NCBI GenBank assembly: GCA_021521415.1
Contig: JAIQDT010000231.1
Coordinates: 2,232,001 to 2,296,000, forward strand
Reading direction: 5' to 3'
DNA: 64,000 bases
Origin: Bidens hawaiensis
Taxonomy: Eukaryota; Streptophyta; Magnoliopsida; Asterales; Asteraceae
The notes below the pieces were generated by a model. That model was not told where the DNA came from, did no database searches, and worked only from the letters and a program-made list of their open reading frames with translations. This document shows, one piece after another, positions 1 to 10,671 of the stretch. Position numbers and translations under genes: made by a program. Within the stretch, counting starts at the first letter, position 1. Every line of letters starts with the position of its first letter.

Positions 1-143
1 GAAATCATACTAATACTAACTTTGGACAGCCAAAGTACGGGATGTATCGACCCAAGACCAATAGGTCTTGGGTCCCCAGATTTTAATCCTCTGCTTTAAT
101 CGTGCAGGAACAGTTGAACAGGGCTGCAAACAATCTTTGAGTT

Positions 144-3100
144 GTGGATAGCGGCTGTTCCCGACACATGACGGGTAACAAGAATTTGTTACACGAATGG
201 AAACCTCTTCAGGGAGGAAGAGTGAGTTTTGCTGGAGAGAGTGGTGGAAGGATTACTGGAATTGGGACGGTGACTAATGGTAAAATGACGTTAGAGAAAG
301 TGAATTTCGTTGAAGAACTGAAGCATAATCTGCTGAGTGTATCGCAGATCTGTGACAAAGATTACACTGTGCACTTTACCAAGAATGAAGCGATCGTACT
401 GTACCCTGGTTTCAAGATACCAGAGGATTGGATAGTAATGAAGGCTCCAAGGGAAAAGAATACGTATGTTATGGACATGAGGTCGACTGAGATGGCAACA
501 GAAGAATCGTGTATTCTTTCAAAAGCAACTGAATCGGAGTCCGAGTTATGGCATCGAAGAATGGGGCATATTCATCTTCGGAAAATGAACTACTTTGTCA
601 AGAATGGGCTGGTGCTGGGTGTTCCCTTGAAAAATTTCAACTTTGAAGACCAATGCTTATCGTGCAAAAAGGGAAAGCAACACAAGAAATCCCATCACAC
701 CAAGAAGGTTAATTCAATAGTCAGTACCCTAGACCTACTTCACATGGATCTCTTCGGTCCCGTGAATGTAAAAAGCCTAGGTGGAACATCATACTGTTTG
801 GTGATCACTGATGATTTCTCTCGATATTCTTGGGTATATTTCCTGAAGACAAAGGATGAAACGGTGCAGATGGTAATAAATTTGATTACCAAGGTTGAGA
901 ATATTATGGGGGAAAAGGTTAAATATATCAGGAGTGACAATGGGTCAGAGTTCAAAAACTATCAGATGGAGATCTTCTGCTTACAGAAAGGGATAGACCA
1001 CCAGTACAGTGCCCCGTATACTCCGCAACAAAATGGGGTGGCTGAGAGGAAGAACAGAACGTTAATTGAAGGAGCCAGAACCATGCTGGCTGATTCGAAA
1101 CTTCATGTGGTGTTCTGGGCTGAAGCTGTTGCAACAGCCTGTTATATCCTTAATAGAGTGTTAACTGTTAAAAGATTGAATAAAACATGTTATGAACTTA
1201 TGCATGGGAGAAAGCCTAACTTGAGTGGTCTCAAACCATTCGGGTCCCCGTGTTCGATATTAAAAACGAACTCAAAATTTGGTGAAATAGCCGACGAAGG
1301 TATTTTAGTCGGATATGTTGTTGGGACTCCCAACAGACGAGTCTTTAATACATCGACCAGCAAGTTTGAGGTGGTGTGTAACACTGATATCACAAGTTAC
1401 AAATCACCAAAACTAAGCACGGGACCCGCTGGGGCTTTCGACTATGATAGACTTTTTAAATCTTTTAACATGTCTTACTTGGATTGTGCAGAAGTTGATG
1501 AGAGAATAGCTACGAAGATGCTTTATGATGAGGAAGACAATTATGTGCAACGACCGCAGTACGATGAATGTCAGCCTTCCTCGTCAAATGCTGTTGATAC
1601 CCCTGCTGCCTCTACAAAAGAGGAATTCTTCAATCCGTTTCACTCTCAACAACAATCACCCATTGATGAGCTACCTTCGAACCTGGAAGACAATCTGCAA
1701 GTCAGTTCGGTTCCGACAACGAGATTTCACAAAAATCACCCTTTGGAGAACGTGATAGGTGATCTGTCCGACGGTGTACAAACAAGACGAAGCTTGAATG
1801 AGCACACTTGTGTTTACACAAGCATTAAATATACAGGCATCATTAACGAATGCTTGTACACCTGCTTCATAAGCCAGATTGAACCAAAGAACTATCAAAT
1901 GGCTCTCAAGGACAGCTCGTGGGTTGAAGCCATGCAAGAAGAGTTAGCCCAGTTCAAGAAGATGGAGGTATGGAATTTGGTTGCAAAACCGAAAAATGTG
2001 CATGCGATTGGCACAAAATGGGTTTTCAAATGCAAGAGAGATGAAAAAGGGATAATTATCAGGAACAAGGCAAGGCTGGTTGTAAAAGGTTTTAATCAGC
2101 AAGAGGGGATCGACTACAATGAAGTGTTTGCTCCTGTGGCGAGATTAGAAGCGATTCGACTGTTTTTGGCATTTGCTGCACACAATGAGATGAAGGTGTT
2201 CCAGTTAGACGTGAAGAGTGCGTTTCTTAACGGTAAAGTCGATGAGGTAGTGTACGTTGAGCAACCTCCGGGTTTTACTGACCCAGACTTTCCTGATCAC
2301 GTGTACAAGCTAAGTAAAGCGCTATATGGGCTACATCAGGCCCCTCGTGCCTGGTACTCAACTTTATCCGATTACTTGCTTGAGAATGAATTTGAAAGTG
2401 GAAGGATAGATAGTACACTGTTCGTTAAGAGAAATGGAAGAGACTTTCTTCTGGTTCAAGTCTACGTGGACGACATCATCTTCGCTGCATCAAAAGTCGC
2501 CATGTGTCAGGAGTTTGAAGCCATCATGAAACAGAGGTTTGAAATGAGTGCTATGGGTGAACTAACTTTCTTTTTAGGATTGCAGGTTGATCAGAAGAAA
2601 GATGGGATGTTCATTCATCAAACTAAATATGTCCATGACGTTCTCAAACGCTTCAAGATGGAGGACAGCACTCCATTTGATACTCCAGTTTGCGTCAACC
2701 ATAAACTGGGTGCTGATTCAGATAGCGATGCGGACGTGGACCCCACCCAATATCGGGCAATCATAGGTTCTTTAATGTACTTAACTGCTTCAAGACCTGA
2801 TATTATGTTTGCAGTTTGTCTTTGTGCTCGCTTTCAGGCAAACCCAAAGGAATCTCACTTGAAGGGTGTGAAGAGGATATTGCGATATCTCAAAGGCAAG
2901 CCTAAGCTAGGGTTGTGGTACACGAAAGGAGGAGACTTGGAGTTAGTCGCCTACATAGATTCTGATTATGGAGGATGCAATCAGAATCGGAAGTCAACAA
3001 CAGGTGGATGTCAGTTTCTTGGAGGCAGATTAGTGTCATGGCAGTGCAAGAAGCAGACCTCAGTCGCCATTTCAACCTGTGAAGCAGAATACATGGCAGC

Positions 3101-3410
3101 ATCGAACTGCTGCTCCCAGGTTCTTTGGATACAACAGCAATTGCGCGATTATGGTCTGAATTTCACTCATACTCCTATTTGCATTGATAACACTGCTGCT
3201 ATCTCAGTAACTAACAATCCCGTAAAGCATAGCAAAACTAAACACATTGACATCCGTCATCATTTTATACGGGATTGTGCTGAGAATAAATTGATTGTGC
3301 TCGAAAAGGTTGATACGTTAGATAATTTCGCTGACTTGTTTACTAAAGCGTTTGACAAAACTCGTTTTCAAAACCTTGTTGAGCTGAATGAGATGATCAA
3401 TCTCGAGTAA
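144..3410 (+). CDS. pol: Ty1/copia pol: protease end, integrase, reverse transcriptase, RNase H
   Basis: This is the polyprotein for copying and integrating the element, open for 1088 codons. Residue numbers count from the GTG codon at 144. The protease active-site motif VDSG opens the ORF. The integrase zinc finger is H137/H142/C171/C174. The DDE triad is D202, D265 and E301, with the exact D-x35-E spacing. The RT has LDVKSAFLNG, a YGL-QAPRAWY motif and YVDD at 774-777. RNase H has the AYIDSDYGG motif near 936 and the CEAEYMA motif, and the end carries ADLFTKAF. The GTG is not a true start: the frame should continue upstream into gag-protease. An in-frame TGA at 138-140 sits where copia elements usually have Trp just before VVDSG, so this copy probably cannot make a full gag-pol. 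All catalytic residues seen are intact. Confidence 0.95.
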   Translation: MDSGCSRHMTGNKNLLHEWKPLQGGRVSFAGESGGRITGIGTVTNGKMTLEKVNFVEELKHNLLSVSQICDKDYTVHFTKNEAIVLYPGFKIPEDWIVMKAPREKNTYVMDMRSTEMATEESCILSKATESESELWHRRMGHIHLRKMNYFVKNGLVLGVPLKNFNFEDQCLSCKKGKQHKKSHHTKKVNSIVSTLDLLHMDLFGPVNVKSLGGTSYCLVITDDFSRYSWVYFLKTKDETVQMVINLITKVENIMGEKVKYIRSDNGSEFKNYQMEIFCLQKGIDHQYSAPYTPQQNGVAERKNRTLIEGARTMLADSKLHVVFWAEAVATACYILNRVLTVKRLNKTCYELMHGRKPNLSGLKPFGSPCSILKTNSKFGEIADEGILVGYVVGTPNRRVFNTSTSKFEVVCNTDITSYKSPKLSTGPAGAFDYDRLFKSFNMSYLDCAEVDERIATKMLYDEEDNYVQRPQYDECQPSSSNAVDTPAASTKEEFFNPFHSQQQSPIDELPSNLEDNLQVSSVPTTRFHKNHPLENVIGDLSDGVQTRRSLNEHTCVYTSIKYTGIINECLYTCFISQIEPKNYQMALKDSSWVEAMQEELAQFKKMEVWNLVAKPKNVHAIGTKWVFKCKRDEKGIIIRNKARLVVKGFNQQEGIDYNEVFAPVARLEAIRLFLAFAAHNEMKVFQLDVKSAFLNGKVDEVVYVEQPPGFTDPDFPDHVYKLSKALYGLHQAPRAWYSTLSDYLLENEFESGRIDSTLFVKRNGRDFLLVQVYVDDIIFAASKVAMCQEFEAIMKQRFEMSAMGELTFFLGLQVDQKKDGMFIHQTKYVHDVLKRFKMEDSTPFDTPVCVNHKLGADSDSDADVDPTQYRAIIGSLMYLTASRPDIMFAVCLCARFQANPKESHLKGVKRILRYLKGKPKLGLWYTKGGDLELVAYIDSDYGGCNQNRKSTTGGCQFLGGRLVSWQCKKQTSVAISTCEAEYMAASNCCSQVLWIQQQLRDYGLNFTHTPICIDNTAAISVTNNPVKHSKTKHIDIRHHFIRDCAENKLIVLEKVDTLDNFADLFTKAFDKTRFQNLVELNEMINLE

Positions 3411-4765
3411 CCGTGTTTTTTTTGTCTTTGTTTAAAAAAAATAAAAAATAAAAAATAAATAAAAAAAAAACGTCACTATCGCTTAGAATTATGTCGGTTG
3501 CCTCAGTTTGAAGGACATATCTTCGGATATGTTTGGTCCTCATTTCTACTTGTAGAATATAAGAATAGCCTAATACCAGATGACTGAAAGTGACCGGGGC
3601 GGTTTATGATGTGTTTTTTATTCTTTCGCTGAAAATTAGTCGTTCATACTTAGTTAGAAGGACACATACTCGTATGTGGTCGGTCCAGTTGATCCATTGG
3701 ATCTTCAGGATAGCCGTTTACCTAAAGACTTCGACTTGATCGGGGCGATAGAAGTTAAAATTTTTTTTTTTGGGAGATGAAATTATTTTTCAAGTCTACT
3801 ACTTCGTAAGAAGTTCCTTTACTATGTTTAACAGAAGATTGATCCAACCTTGGAAAGTGATAGATATACTGATTCTGTGTGCTTAACTAGTGAAGTTATT
3901 AGGCCTAAAAGGCTTTAGAACAGTCATTGTATGTCATGGTAGCTTTTTATGGTGCGTAAAAGTAGAAGTGATACCAACTAAATCTACTCGATTTTACGTG
4001 GAAACTCCTTAAGAGTTGTGCATGTCTCCATATATATCTTTCCGAATGATAGGCAGAAAAGCGATTACCCAGTCATACACGAGCCCGTGAGTGTTCTGAT
4101 TCCCGTGAAGATAACGTGTCAAGAAACTGCAGTGATCCAGATTCGGGACTTGCAGTAGTTTACTCTGAAGTTGTGTAAATACTTAAAAAAAATGTGTGTT
4201 ATTGAGACATTCTAGAGTTCATAATGTTAATACTTCTCAATCAAGATGTAAGAAAGAGAACGGGAAGAAGAGTCTAAAGATCGAAGAGTACTTACTATTT
4301 AATCAGACACTATGGGTCGAGGTCAACTCGGGGTGACTTGGGGAAAGCCAAATACGCTTTGAGAATAGATAGGATACATCACAATCTCTGAGGTGTTTCC
4401 CATTTAAGTTTTGAGCTTAATTGAACCTAACCCGTATCACAGAAGCGATGAAAACCATTTTAAGTTATTTACCTGCTTACAACCTGTTTCTTTATGTCAT
4501 AATACAGCTGAACATGGATCTGTGTGACAGTCACTTAATTAGTATGATTCCTGTTCAGATCTTTTCTAAAACATGGTAGTCCCTGTCGAGACTGAAATTT
4601 GATCCCGTGTACTTTATTTTTAAAATTTTTTCTACTTATGTAGTTGTATGATTTAATACCTGGTTACTTGGTCTTGATCGTATCATTTAACGCTTTAAAG
4701 GATGTTTTAAAACTTAATTGCAAATTTTTCAAATTATAGGGGTTTGTTTTGTAAAGTTTAATACC

Positions 4766-5405
4766 GGCGAACTTATCCATAACTTTGCCTGCAATAGGCG
4801 AAGTTATCCATAACTTCGCCTGTATAACTTTGACCCTATATAAAGGAAATTTTAGGTCAGACTTGTTATTATTTTCAAAATCCGGCGAACTTACTCACTG
4901 TTAACCCTAAGCGAACTTATAGCGTCGAATCCAATCTGTGTTTTTCTTCTCAATACTAATCCGATTTCAAGGTGTGTAGTGTCGATATAAAGTATATTCA
5001 CTGTCATTGATGTAAATCAAAGGTCGTTTCGACCCGTTTCGTGACCTCGGTCTTTCGAAACCTCACCACCTAATTTTCAAACTTGTTATTACGTGGTCGT
5101 AATCAACTTAATCGTCTAAATCGTCATAAAATCATGTTTTATGGAGTCCGCAATCTCCAAATTGACCCAATTCACCTCGTTCAAAAGTCTAACTGTTGCC
5201 GATTCATATTCAGGCGAACTTACAGTTTAGGCGAAGTTATTCTTAACTTCGCCTGAGGTTTAACTTCGCCTGATAATTAATTATGTAACAGTATATGAGT
5301 CGAAGTTGTGGTTAGGCGAAGTTATCATTAACTTCGCCTTGCCCTTTTTATTTAACATTTATTACGCGAAGTTCAAGTTGAGGCGAAGTTGTTCCCAACT
5401 TCGCC
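4766..5405 (+). repeat. Cluster of dispersed GCGAAGTT palindromes (hairpins)
   Basis: Near-perfect palindromes lie at 4796-4821 (12-bp arms AGGCGAAGTTAT, 2-nt centre), 5229-5254 (11-bp arms, 4-nt loop), 5314-5339 (11-bp arms, loop TCAT) and 5382-5405 (10-bp arms). A diverged one is at 4766-4790, and several half-sites lie between (for example near 5262-5271). Loop sequences differ while arms are kept, which suggests the arms are under constraint or were copied recently. Related hairpins recur in the 3' LTR at 8588-8676. Confidence 0.85.
4837..4844 (+). promoter_or_regulatory. TATA-like box between palindromes, possible internal promoter
   Basis: TATATAAA preceded by CCC lies directly after the best palindrome and about 670 bp before the extra ORF. 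The LTR of the same element has a comparable arrangement, with palindromes followed by TTATATAAA at about 8683. Promoter function is inferred from position only. Confidence 0.4.
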
Positions 5406-5513
5406 CCCCCTCTAACTTCGTCTATACAGAATAAATCATAACTTCGCTCATGGTAACAGGCGAACTTGTGATTTGCCTCGACGATTCTCTAACTTAGACT
5501 GTTTGTTGCAGAA

Positions 5514-7622
5514 ATGGCAGCTGTTGCTGGAGCAGGTGGTGCAGGTGGTGATGAAGGTGGAGACAACAACCAACAGTTTTTCCCGGGGCATAACATGTAC
5601 ATCACATTGGACCCGGATGCGAGAGGTGTTGATGATTTCCGCGAGATCATCACATTTCTACTACGCTCGCGTATATTCCACGCGATTACCAAAACACTGC
5701 CGATATCTTTGCCAAACATTGAGGATTTCTGGCAGACGGTGGAATATGACTGTCGAGTCAAGCCCCCGGTTATGCGTGCAACGGTCAATAATCAGATAGT
5801 ACAGTTCTCGTCTGAACAGATCAGGGTGGCGTTACAGTTTGGGGATGAAACAAGAGACGATCCTACCGACTTTGTGGCTCCATTCCGAGATGGTTCGTTT
5901 CTGAGGATGGGATATTCTGGTCCTTTGGGGGATACTCATAGACGCAAGGGGTTCTTGCTAGACCAGTGGCGCTTTCTCATGCATGTGATGATCGTGTGTA
6001 TGTCGGGGAGAAAGGCTGGTACAGACGGGATGGGTGCGACCATGCAATCGGCGATGACTGCACTGACTTACAATAAGCGTTACAGCTTTAGTCAGATGGT
6101 ATTTTACGAGATAGATCGTCAAAGACGAGCGGTGGCGCGTGAGAGAATTCTGATGTATCCAAGATTCCTACAAATGATCTTGAATCACGTCGCTCCCACG
6201 TTACCTCAGCGCCGCCCAATTAGATATGTGGAAAGTGTCAGCAAGAGGATCTTCGCTCAGTGCAGATCATCGAGTGCAAGAAGCAAACCTGAGCTCCGTC
6301 CTCGACATACTCCATTATTCAGGTACTTGATCAACCAAGAGTATGTTCCAGCTCGTGGGGACGAGTTTCGGGATCCTCGACCACAACAGGCTGGAGCACC
6401 TCAACCACCTGAGGTACAACAAGCTATACCTGCTGCTCCTGTTGTGTCACCGGAGGAAAATGTAGACCTTGATGAAGCGTTTGGCGGTCAAGGATTTTTT
6501 GATATGGAGCGTGTTGATCCTGAAGAAAATGTACAGGTCTCGGTAGCCCGGGTTTCTAGTATGGATGTTGCTAGGGCAGCTACGACAGTGGCTGATTCAG
6601 ATTCGTCAGATGATGATGTGGCTGAAGCGAGACGAATTTTGGTAACACAAGAACGGATTCATGGGAAGAGGAAGAGAGCCGATGATGACAGTGAGTCAGA
6701 TTTTGAGGAAGAAGTACATCAGTTGGTCCGTAGATCAAGAAGGGAGAGGACAGGTGCAGGTTCGGGAGCTGGTGAGAGCTCAAGAGTGGTTCGTTTCACT
6801 CCACCCGCACTGTCCGGTATGACAATAGTCCCTTCATCATTGCCAGTTACAAGGCCAATCGCCACGGACGTTCCTGTGGTGGCTACCTCATCCTCATTCG
6901 GCCTACCACCCACTACATTCCAACTCTTGACTCCGAAGATTGTATCTTTGCCACCTCCAACTCTTACTCCAACGGAGGTCGTGGCAAGATTTATTGAGTC
7001 GACAGTTGTAGCTACTGCAGGGTTGTCAGTTACGATACCACCTGCGGTTACGTTTACGCCTACTTCTGAGGTCCCGGTTACATTGGAAATCCCTCCTCAG
7101 TACACTCAAGACATATCACATCTGAGGTTTGATTTCGATGCAACCTTATCCGACTCGGAACGAATAGCAGCGCTTGAAAGGGTCTTGGCAGAACAATCAA
7201 GGGTAAATCTTATCCAGACCCATGCTATTCAGCGCCTCGTTGCAGAGAATCAGATACAGTCGTCCCTACTGATCAAACATGGAAAAATAATTGATGCTTT
7301 GAAACAGTTCTTGGCATCTCAGGGGGAGACGAGCTGTAAGGGTGATGAGCTGAGGACTAAGAAGCGTAATGATCGAGACGATGATCCCAATGCATCGAAA
7401 GGTGCAGGTGGAGAGTTGCCAAGAACTGAACAAGCTCTTGAGACTTTCACATCTCAGGGGGAGTCAACGAGTGCAGTTGGCGGTTCGGGTGATGATGTGG
7501 TGGTCGTGGATGCTGAAGAGGTGTATGATGATATTGTAGGTGATGAGGATGTGTTACCGATGGAGGAGATAGAGAAGATTGGGGCAGAGATTGTTATTGA
7601 TAATGAGATTGAAGAGGGATAG
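5514..7622 (+). CDS. Extra ORF after copia pol (env-position protein), first part
   Basis: This 702-aa product starts at an ATG preceded by a long AT-rich leader. The N-terminal ~230 residues form a globular-looking domain (GVDDFREIITFL, IEDFWQTVEYDC, FLLDQWRFLMHVM, YNKRYSFSQMVFYEI). I recognise its pattern from proteins abundant in Asteraceae genomes that occur beside copia pol; their function is unknown. The middle is Pro/Ser/Thr-rich with an acidic stretch and a basic RKRAD/RRSRRER segment that could be a nuclear localisation signal. Residues about 545-605 are coiled-coil-like. The tail is strongly acidic. I see no signal peptide or membrane segment, so nothing in the sequence supports a viral envelope role. 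It ends at TAG 7620-7622, but the same frame continues. Confidence 0.75.
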   Translation: MAAVAGAGGAGGDEGGDNNQQFFPGHNMYITLDPDARGVDDFREIITFLLRSRIFHAITKTLPISLPNIEDFWQTVEYDCRVKPPVMRATVNNQIVQFSSEQIRVALQFGDETRDDPTDFVAPFRDGSFLRMGYSGPLGDTHRRKGFLLDQWRFLMHVMIVCMSGRKAGTDGMGATMQSAMTALTYNKRYSFSQMVFYEIDRQRRAVARERILMYPRFLQMILNHVAPTLPQRRPIRYVESVSKRIFAQCRSSSARSKPELRPRHTPLFRYLINQEYVPARGDEFRDPRPQQAGAPQPPEVQQAIPAAPVVSPEENVDLDEAFGGQGFFDMERVDPEENVQVSVARVSSMDVARAATTVADSDSSDDDVAEARRILVTQERIHGKRKRADDDSESDFEEEVHQLVRRSRRERTGAGSGAGESSRVVRFTPPALSGMTIVPSSLPVTRPIATDVPVVATSSSFGLPPTTFQLLTPKIVSLPPPTLTPTEVVARFIESTVVATAGLSVTIPPAVTFTPTSEVPVTLEIPPQYTQDISHLRFDFDATLSDSERIAALERVLAEQSRVNLIQTHAIQRLVAENQIQSSLLIKHGKIIDALKQFLASQGETSCKGDELRTKKRNDRDDDPNASKGAGGELPRTEQALETFTSQGESTSAVGGSGDDVVVVDAEEVYDDIVGDEDVLPMEEIEKIGAEIVIDNEIEEG

Positions 7623-8432
7623 ATTGTAGAGGAGAACATTGAGCACGAGATTCCGGAAGTTGATAATGCAGATATAGGTCAAGATATGGGAAGCGATGAG
7701 ACAGAATGGGAAGAGCAGCCAAGATGGAAAGAATGCTACGCTCAGTGGTTCGTAAAAACGAAGAAACCGGCGGTCCCTACTATGTTCAAGAAAAGTTACA
7801 ACATCAGGGGTTATGTTGAATCGAAAAAGGGGATTATATGCTGGTTATATGATGAGCAGTTGAGGCTCTTTGTGATTAAAAGGTATGATGGGGTTCAGTA
7901 CTTCAAGAGACTGTTGAGATCGTTGAATACGTTGCCTGAGTATGAAGTGAAGGACTTAGCCAGGTTGGGGTTGATAAACAGGAGTGATGATAACATGGCT
8001 AGGGTCATTGGAAAGATTGTTTGGAAGGAAAGTATAAAGGAGAAAAAGTTCGAGCTGTTGAAACCACAGAAAGGAAAACTTATTGAAGATAAAGATAGAG
8101 GAATGAGAGCAGATGGCAAGCCTTGGATGATCATGAAGTATAAGCCGATCCGGTGTTTAAAAGAAGTGCCAATGAAACAAATGCCCAAGGATGTGCTCAA
8201 GGATCTAAAGTGGTGGTATGTTGATTGTGAAACAGCTGAAGCAGTAATGGAGAATGAAGATGAACAAGAGCTGCTGAGAGTGTATGATCCAATGCACCTG
8301 GTGAATTTGTCTCAAGCTGATCTGCATGTGCTGAACGAGAAGAAAATATTTTATATTCCTGCTTGGCAAGAAGAAGCGAAGAAATATCAAAGAGTTGTTT
8401 CGGTTTGTGTACGAGAAGGAGTTCATGCTTGA
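7623..8432 (+). CDS. Extra ORF after copia pol, second part beyond an in-frame TAG
   Basis: The frame of the preceding ORF continues through TAG at 7620-7622 without another stop to 8432. An acidic linker (EEGxIVEEN-type) spans the stop, then a conserved-looking basic/aromatic domain begins at the ATG at 7686 (248 aa from there; WEEQPRWKECYAQWF, FKKSYNIRGYVES). Continuity of frame and composition argue that both parts were one ~972-residue protein. The second half could be made by reinitiation at 7686, by stop readthrough, or not at all. Confidence 0.65.
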   Translation: MVEENIEHEIPEVDNADIGQDMGSDETEWEEQPRWKECYAQWFVKTKKPAVPTMFKKSYNIRGYVESKKGIICWLYDEQLRLFVIKRYDGVQYFKRLLRSLNTLPEYEVKDLARLGLINRSDDNMARVIGKIVWKESIKEKKFELLKPQKGKLIEDKDRGMRADGKPWMIMKYKPIRCLKEVPMKQMPKDVLKDLKWWYVDCETAEAVMENEDEQELLRVYDPMHLVNLSQADLHVLNEKKIFYIPAWQEEAKKYQRVVSVCVREGVHA

Positions 8433-8511
8433 AGATGAAAGATACAAGATTGTTGAAGATTACAAGACACGTGCTTGAAGATAGAGATATGAAGCTGCTG
8501 CCAAGGGGGAG

Positions 8512-8933
8512 TCTGCTGGTACATAATGTCAGTAGTTCAGTGTCTAGTGTCTGTAATCGAGTTAGTTGGATTTGTATTGAGATGTAAGCGAAGTTCTCAC
8601 AAGTTCGCTGATATAGGCGAACTTGTGGAACAAGCGAAGTTAGGGACAACTTCGCCTAAACATGCTAGGCGAAGTTGTCGTGTTATATAAACTGCTAGGT
8701 TACAGCTAGATCAGGAGAGGAGTTAGAGTTTTAGTTTACGAGTTATTCAGTTTTGTGTAATCGGTGATCAGTGAATCACGTGTTTCCAGTTGCAATACAA
8801 CGTGTCTTTGTTTATTGTAACGTGTGTTTGATCGTATTAACGTGTATCGTCTTCTACGCTCGTAACGTCTTACGTAGGGATTCCGCACCTACGTAGAACG
8901 AGATATTCCGTGTAGATCCGCTGGGAACCTACA
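8512..8933 (+). mobile_element. 3' LTR of the SIRE-lineage copia
   Basis: It begins right after the purine tract with TCTGCTGGTAC (canonical TG may be at 8514) and ends CCTACA before the (TA)n tract. It contains GCGAAGTT palindromes (8588-8676) and a TATA-like TTATATAAA near 8683. Boundaries are approximate because the 5' LTR is not in the window. Confidence 0.65.
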
Positions 8934-8938
8934 ATATA

Positions 8939-8947
<9 letters not shown>

Positions 8948-9032
<85 letters not shown>
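8948..9032. repeat. (TA)n microsatellite
   Basis: About 85 bp of uninterrupted TA follows the copia LTR end and is directly abutted by a MITE. Confidence 0.95.
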
Positions 9033-9034
<2 letters not shown>

Positions 9035-9728
9035 ATTAGGATCATGTGAGAACTTTTTGGGAATTGAGAACTATGAGAACCATTTTGGCCCACAAAAAAC
9101 CAAAATATAAAAAAATCATAAAACAAAAAAAAACACAAAAATAAAAAAAACCAAAGTTCTTATTTATCATCACGGTTTCTAAAAAAACCGTAAAACAAAT
9201 TCTCGGTTTAGCTAAAGTACACATATATGTATAATATGTACACGCATGTTTTTTTCCTATACACATATGTATAATTTAAGGTAAATGATAATGTACATAT
9301 GTGTACATTACGTAATTAGAGATTAAATAAAAGTATACATATGTGTATAGGTATAATACGAATTAAAAAGAAAAAAAATCGGTTTTTTTTATTATACATA
9401 TATGTATAATATGTACACACATGTTTTTTCCTATACACATATGTATAATTTAAGTTAAATGATAATGTACATATGTGTACATTACGTAACTAGAGATTAA
9501 ATGAAAGTATACATTTGTGTATAGGTATAATACAAATTAAAAAGAAAAAAAATCATTTTTTTTATGAAACCGGAATGAAATAAAAGAATTTTGGTTTTTT
9601 TACTTTTTTAAAATTTTTGTTTCTTTTTGTTTTATAATTTTTTAAATATTTTTTAGAGGTTTTTTTTAGTGGTCCAAAATGGTTCTCAAAGTTCTTAACT
9701 TGTCAATGATTCTCTTAGGATCCTTACC
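9033..9728. mobile_element. MITE family A, copy 1, inserted in (TA)n
   Basis: Terminal inverted repeats are about 60 bp and imperfect. The left end begins GGATTAGGATCATGTGAGAA and the right end is complementary (TTCTTAACTTG... TAGGATCCTTACC). Both sides are flanked by TA tracts. The interior is AT-rich and has a tandem duplication of a ~170-bp segment with ATACACATATGTATAA-type motifs (9225-9350 and 9400-9530). There is no coding sequence. Confidence 0.8.
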
Positions 9729-9779
9729 TTATATATATATATGAATGAAAACCCTAAAATCCTACGTGTCGCGATGTGG

Positions 9780-10615
9780 TCTCTCCCCCCTTTTATGGAA
9801 GCCACCAGATTGCTTGATTTTTAAATGGAGGTCTCTCATTGATTTAGCTTAATTTCATAGGTATGGGTCTTACCAAAACCAAATAGCTCTTAAACGGGTT
9901 ATAACATCTCATTAAATTAAAAATTAATCTTACCAATTATTTGATATGAAAATCCTATAAAATAGGGATATATTAAAATTTAATATCTTATTTAAAAAGA
10001 AAAAGATATTATTTATAATTAATAAACAATTTTATAGTAAAAAACATAAGTGGGTCATGAGTCACCAGATCCAGATAGCTTTTAAACAGATTATAACATA
10101 TCATTTATTTGTGAAACATTTTCATCATCAAACCCTAAGTATATTATTAACTCTCTTACAGTAAAGAAAATTAAAATCCAAAAAATAAATATTAGAAAAC
10201 GAAAAATTGTAAAACAACCATTCTCTCAAGCCATCAGATTGCTTTATTTGTAAATGAATGCTTCTTACGCATTTGACCCAAATTCACAGGTAAAGGTCTC
10301 ACCAAACTCAGATAGCTCTTAATCGGGTTATAACAACTCATTATATTAAAAATTAATCTCATCAAATATTTGATAAGAAAATCCTATCAAATAGGGATAT
10401 ACTAAAAATTAATATCCTGTTTTATTTAAAAAAAGATATTATTTTTAATTAAGAAATAATTTTATAATAAAGAAAATAAATGGGAAATGGGTATCATCAA
10501 ACCCAGATAGCTTTTAAACTGGATTGTAACATATCATTTATTTGTGAAACCATTTTATCATCAAACCTCTAGTATATTAATTATTAACTTTCTTACAATA
10601 AATAAAATTAAAATC

Positions 10616-10671
<56 letters not shown>

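Larger units (their letters stand above)
3411..5513 (+). other. Non-coding spacer between copia pol and the extra ORF
   Basis: This 2.1 kb stretch has no credible ORF. The first part (3497-3760) contains two diverged copies of a ~150-bp-spaced unit: a GAAGGACA-type stem, a GGTCC motif, an AGAATAGCC/GGATAGCC motif, and an end in C-GGGGCG. From 4766 to 5405 a family of short palindromes built from GCGAAGTT/AACTTCGC appears, with a TATA-like box among them. The ORF at 5514 follows directly. Similar palindromes occur in the element's LTR, so this part resembles an LTR promoter in composition. Confidence 0.7.
1..8933 (+). mobile_element. SIRE-lineage Ty1/copia retrotransposon, 5' end outside window
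   Basis: The order is protease remnant, integrase, RT, RNase H (copia order), a 2.1 kb spacer, a long extra ORF, a purine tract (AAGGGGGAG near 8503-8511) and a 3' LTR. RT motifs such as NKARLVVKGFNQQEGIDYNE and LDVKSAFLNG match what I know of the SIRE/Maximus lineage, whose members often carry an additional env-like ORF between pol and the 3' LTR. The 5' LTR, PBS and gag lie upstream of the window, so age and completeness cannot be judged. The right end abuts a long (TA)n tract. Confidence 0.85.

Noticed and set aside
5514..7622. Calling the post-pol ORF a viral envelope gene
   Set aside because: No signal peptide, transmembrane helix or cleavage motif is visible; only the position resembles env-like ORFs.
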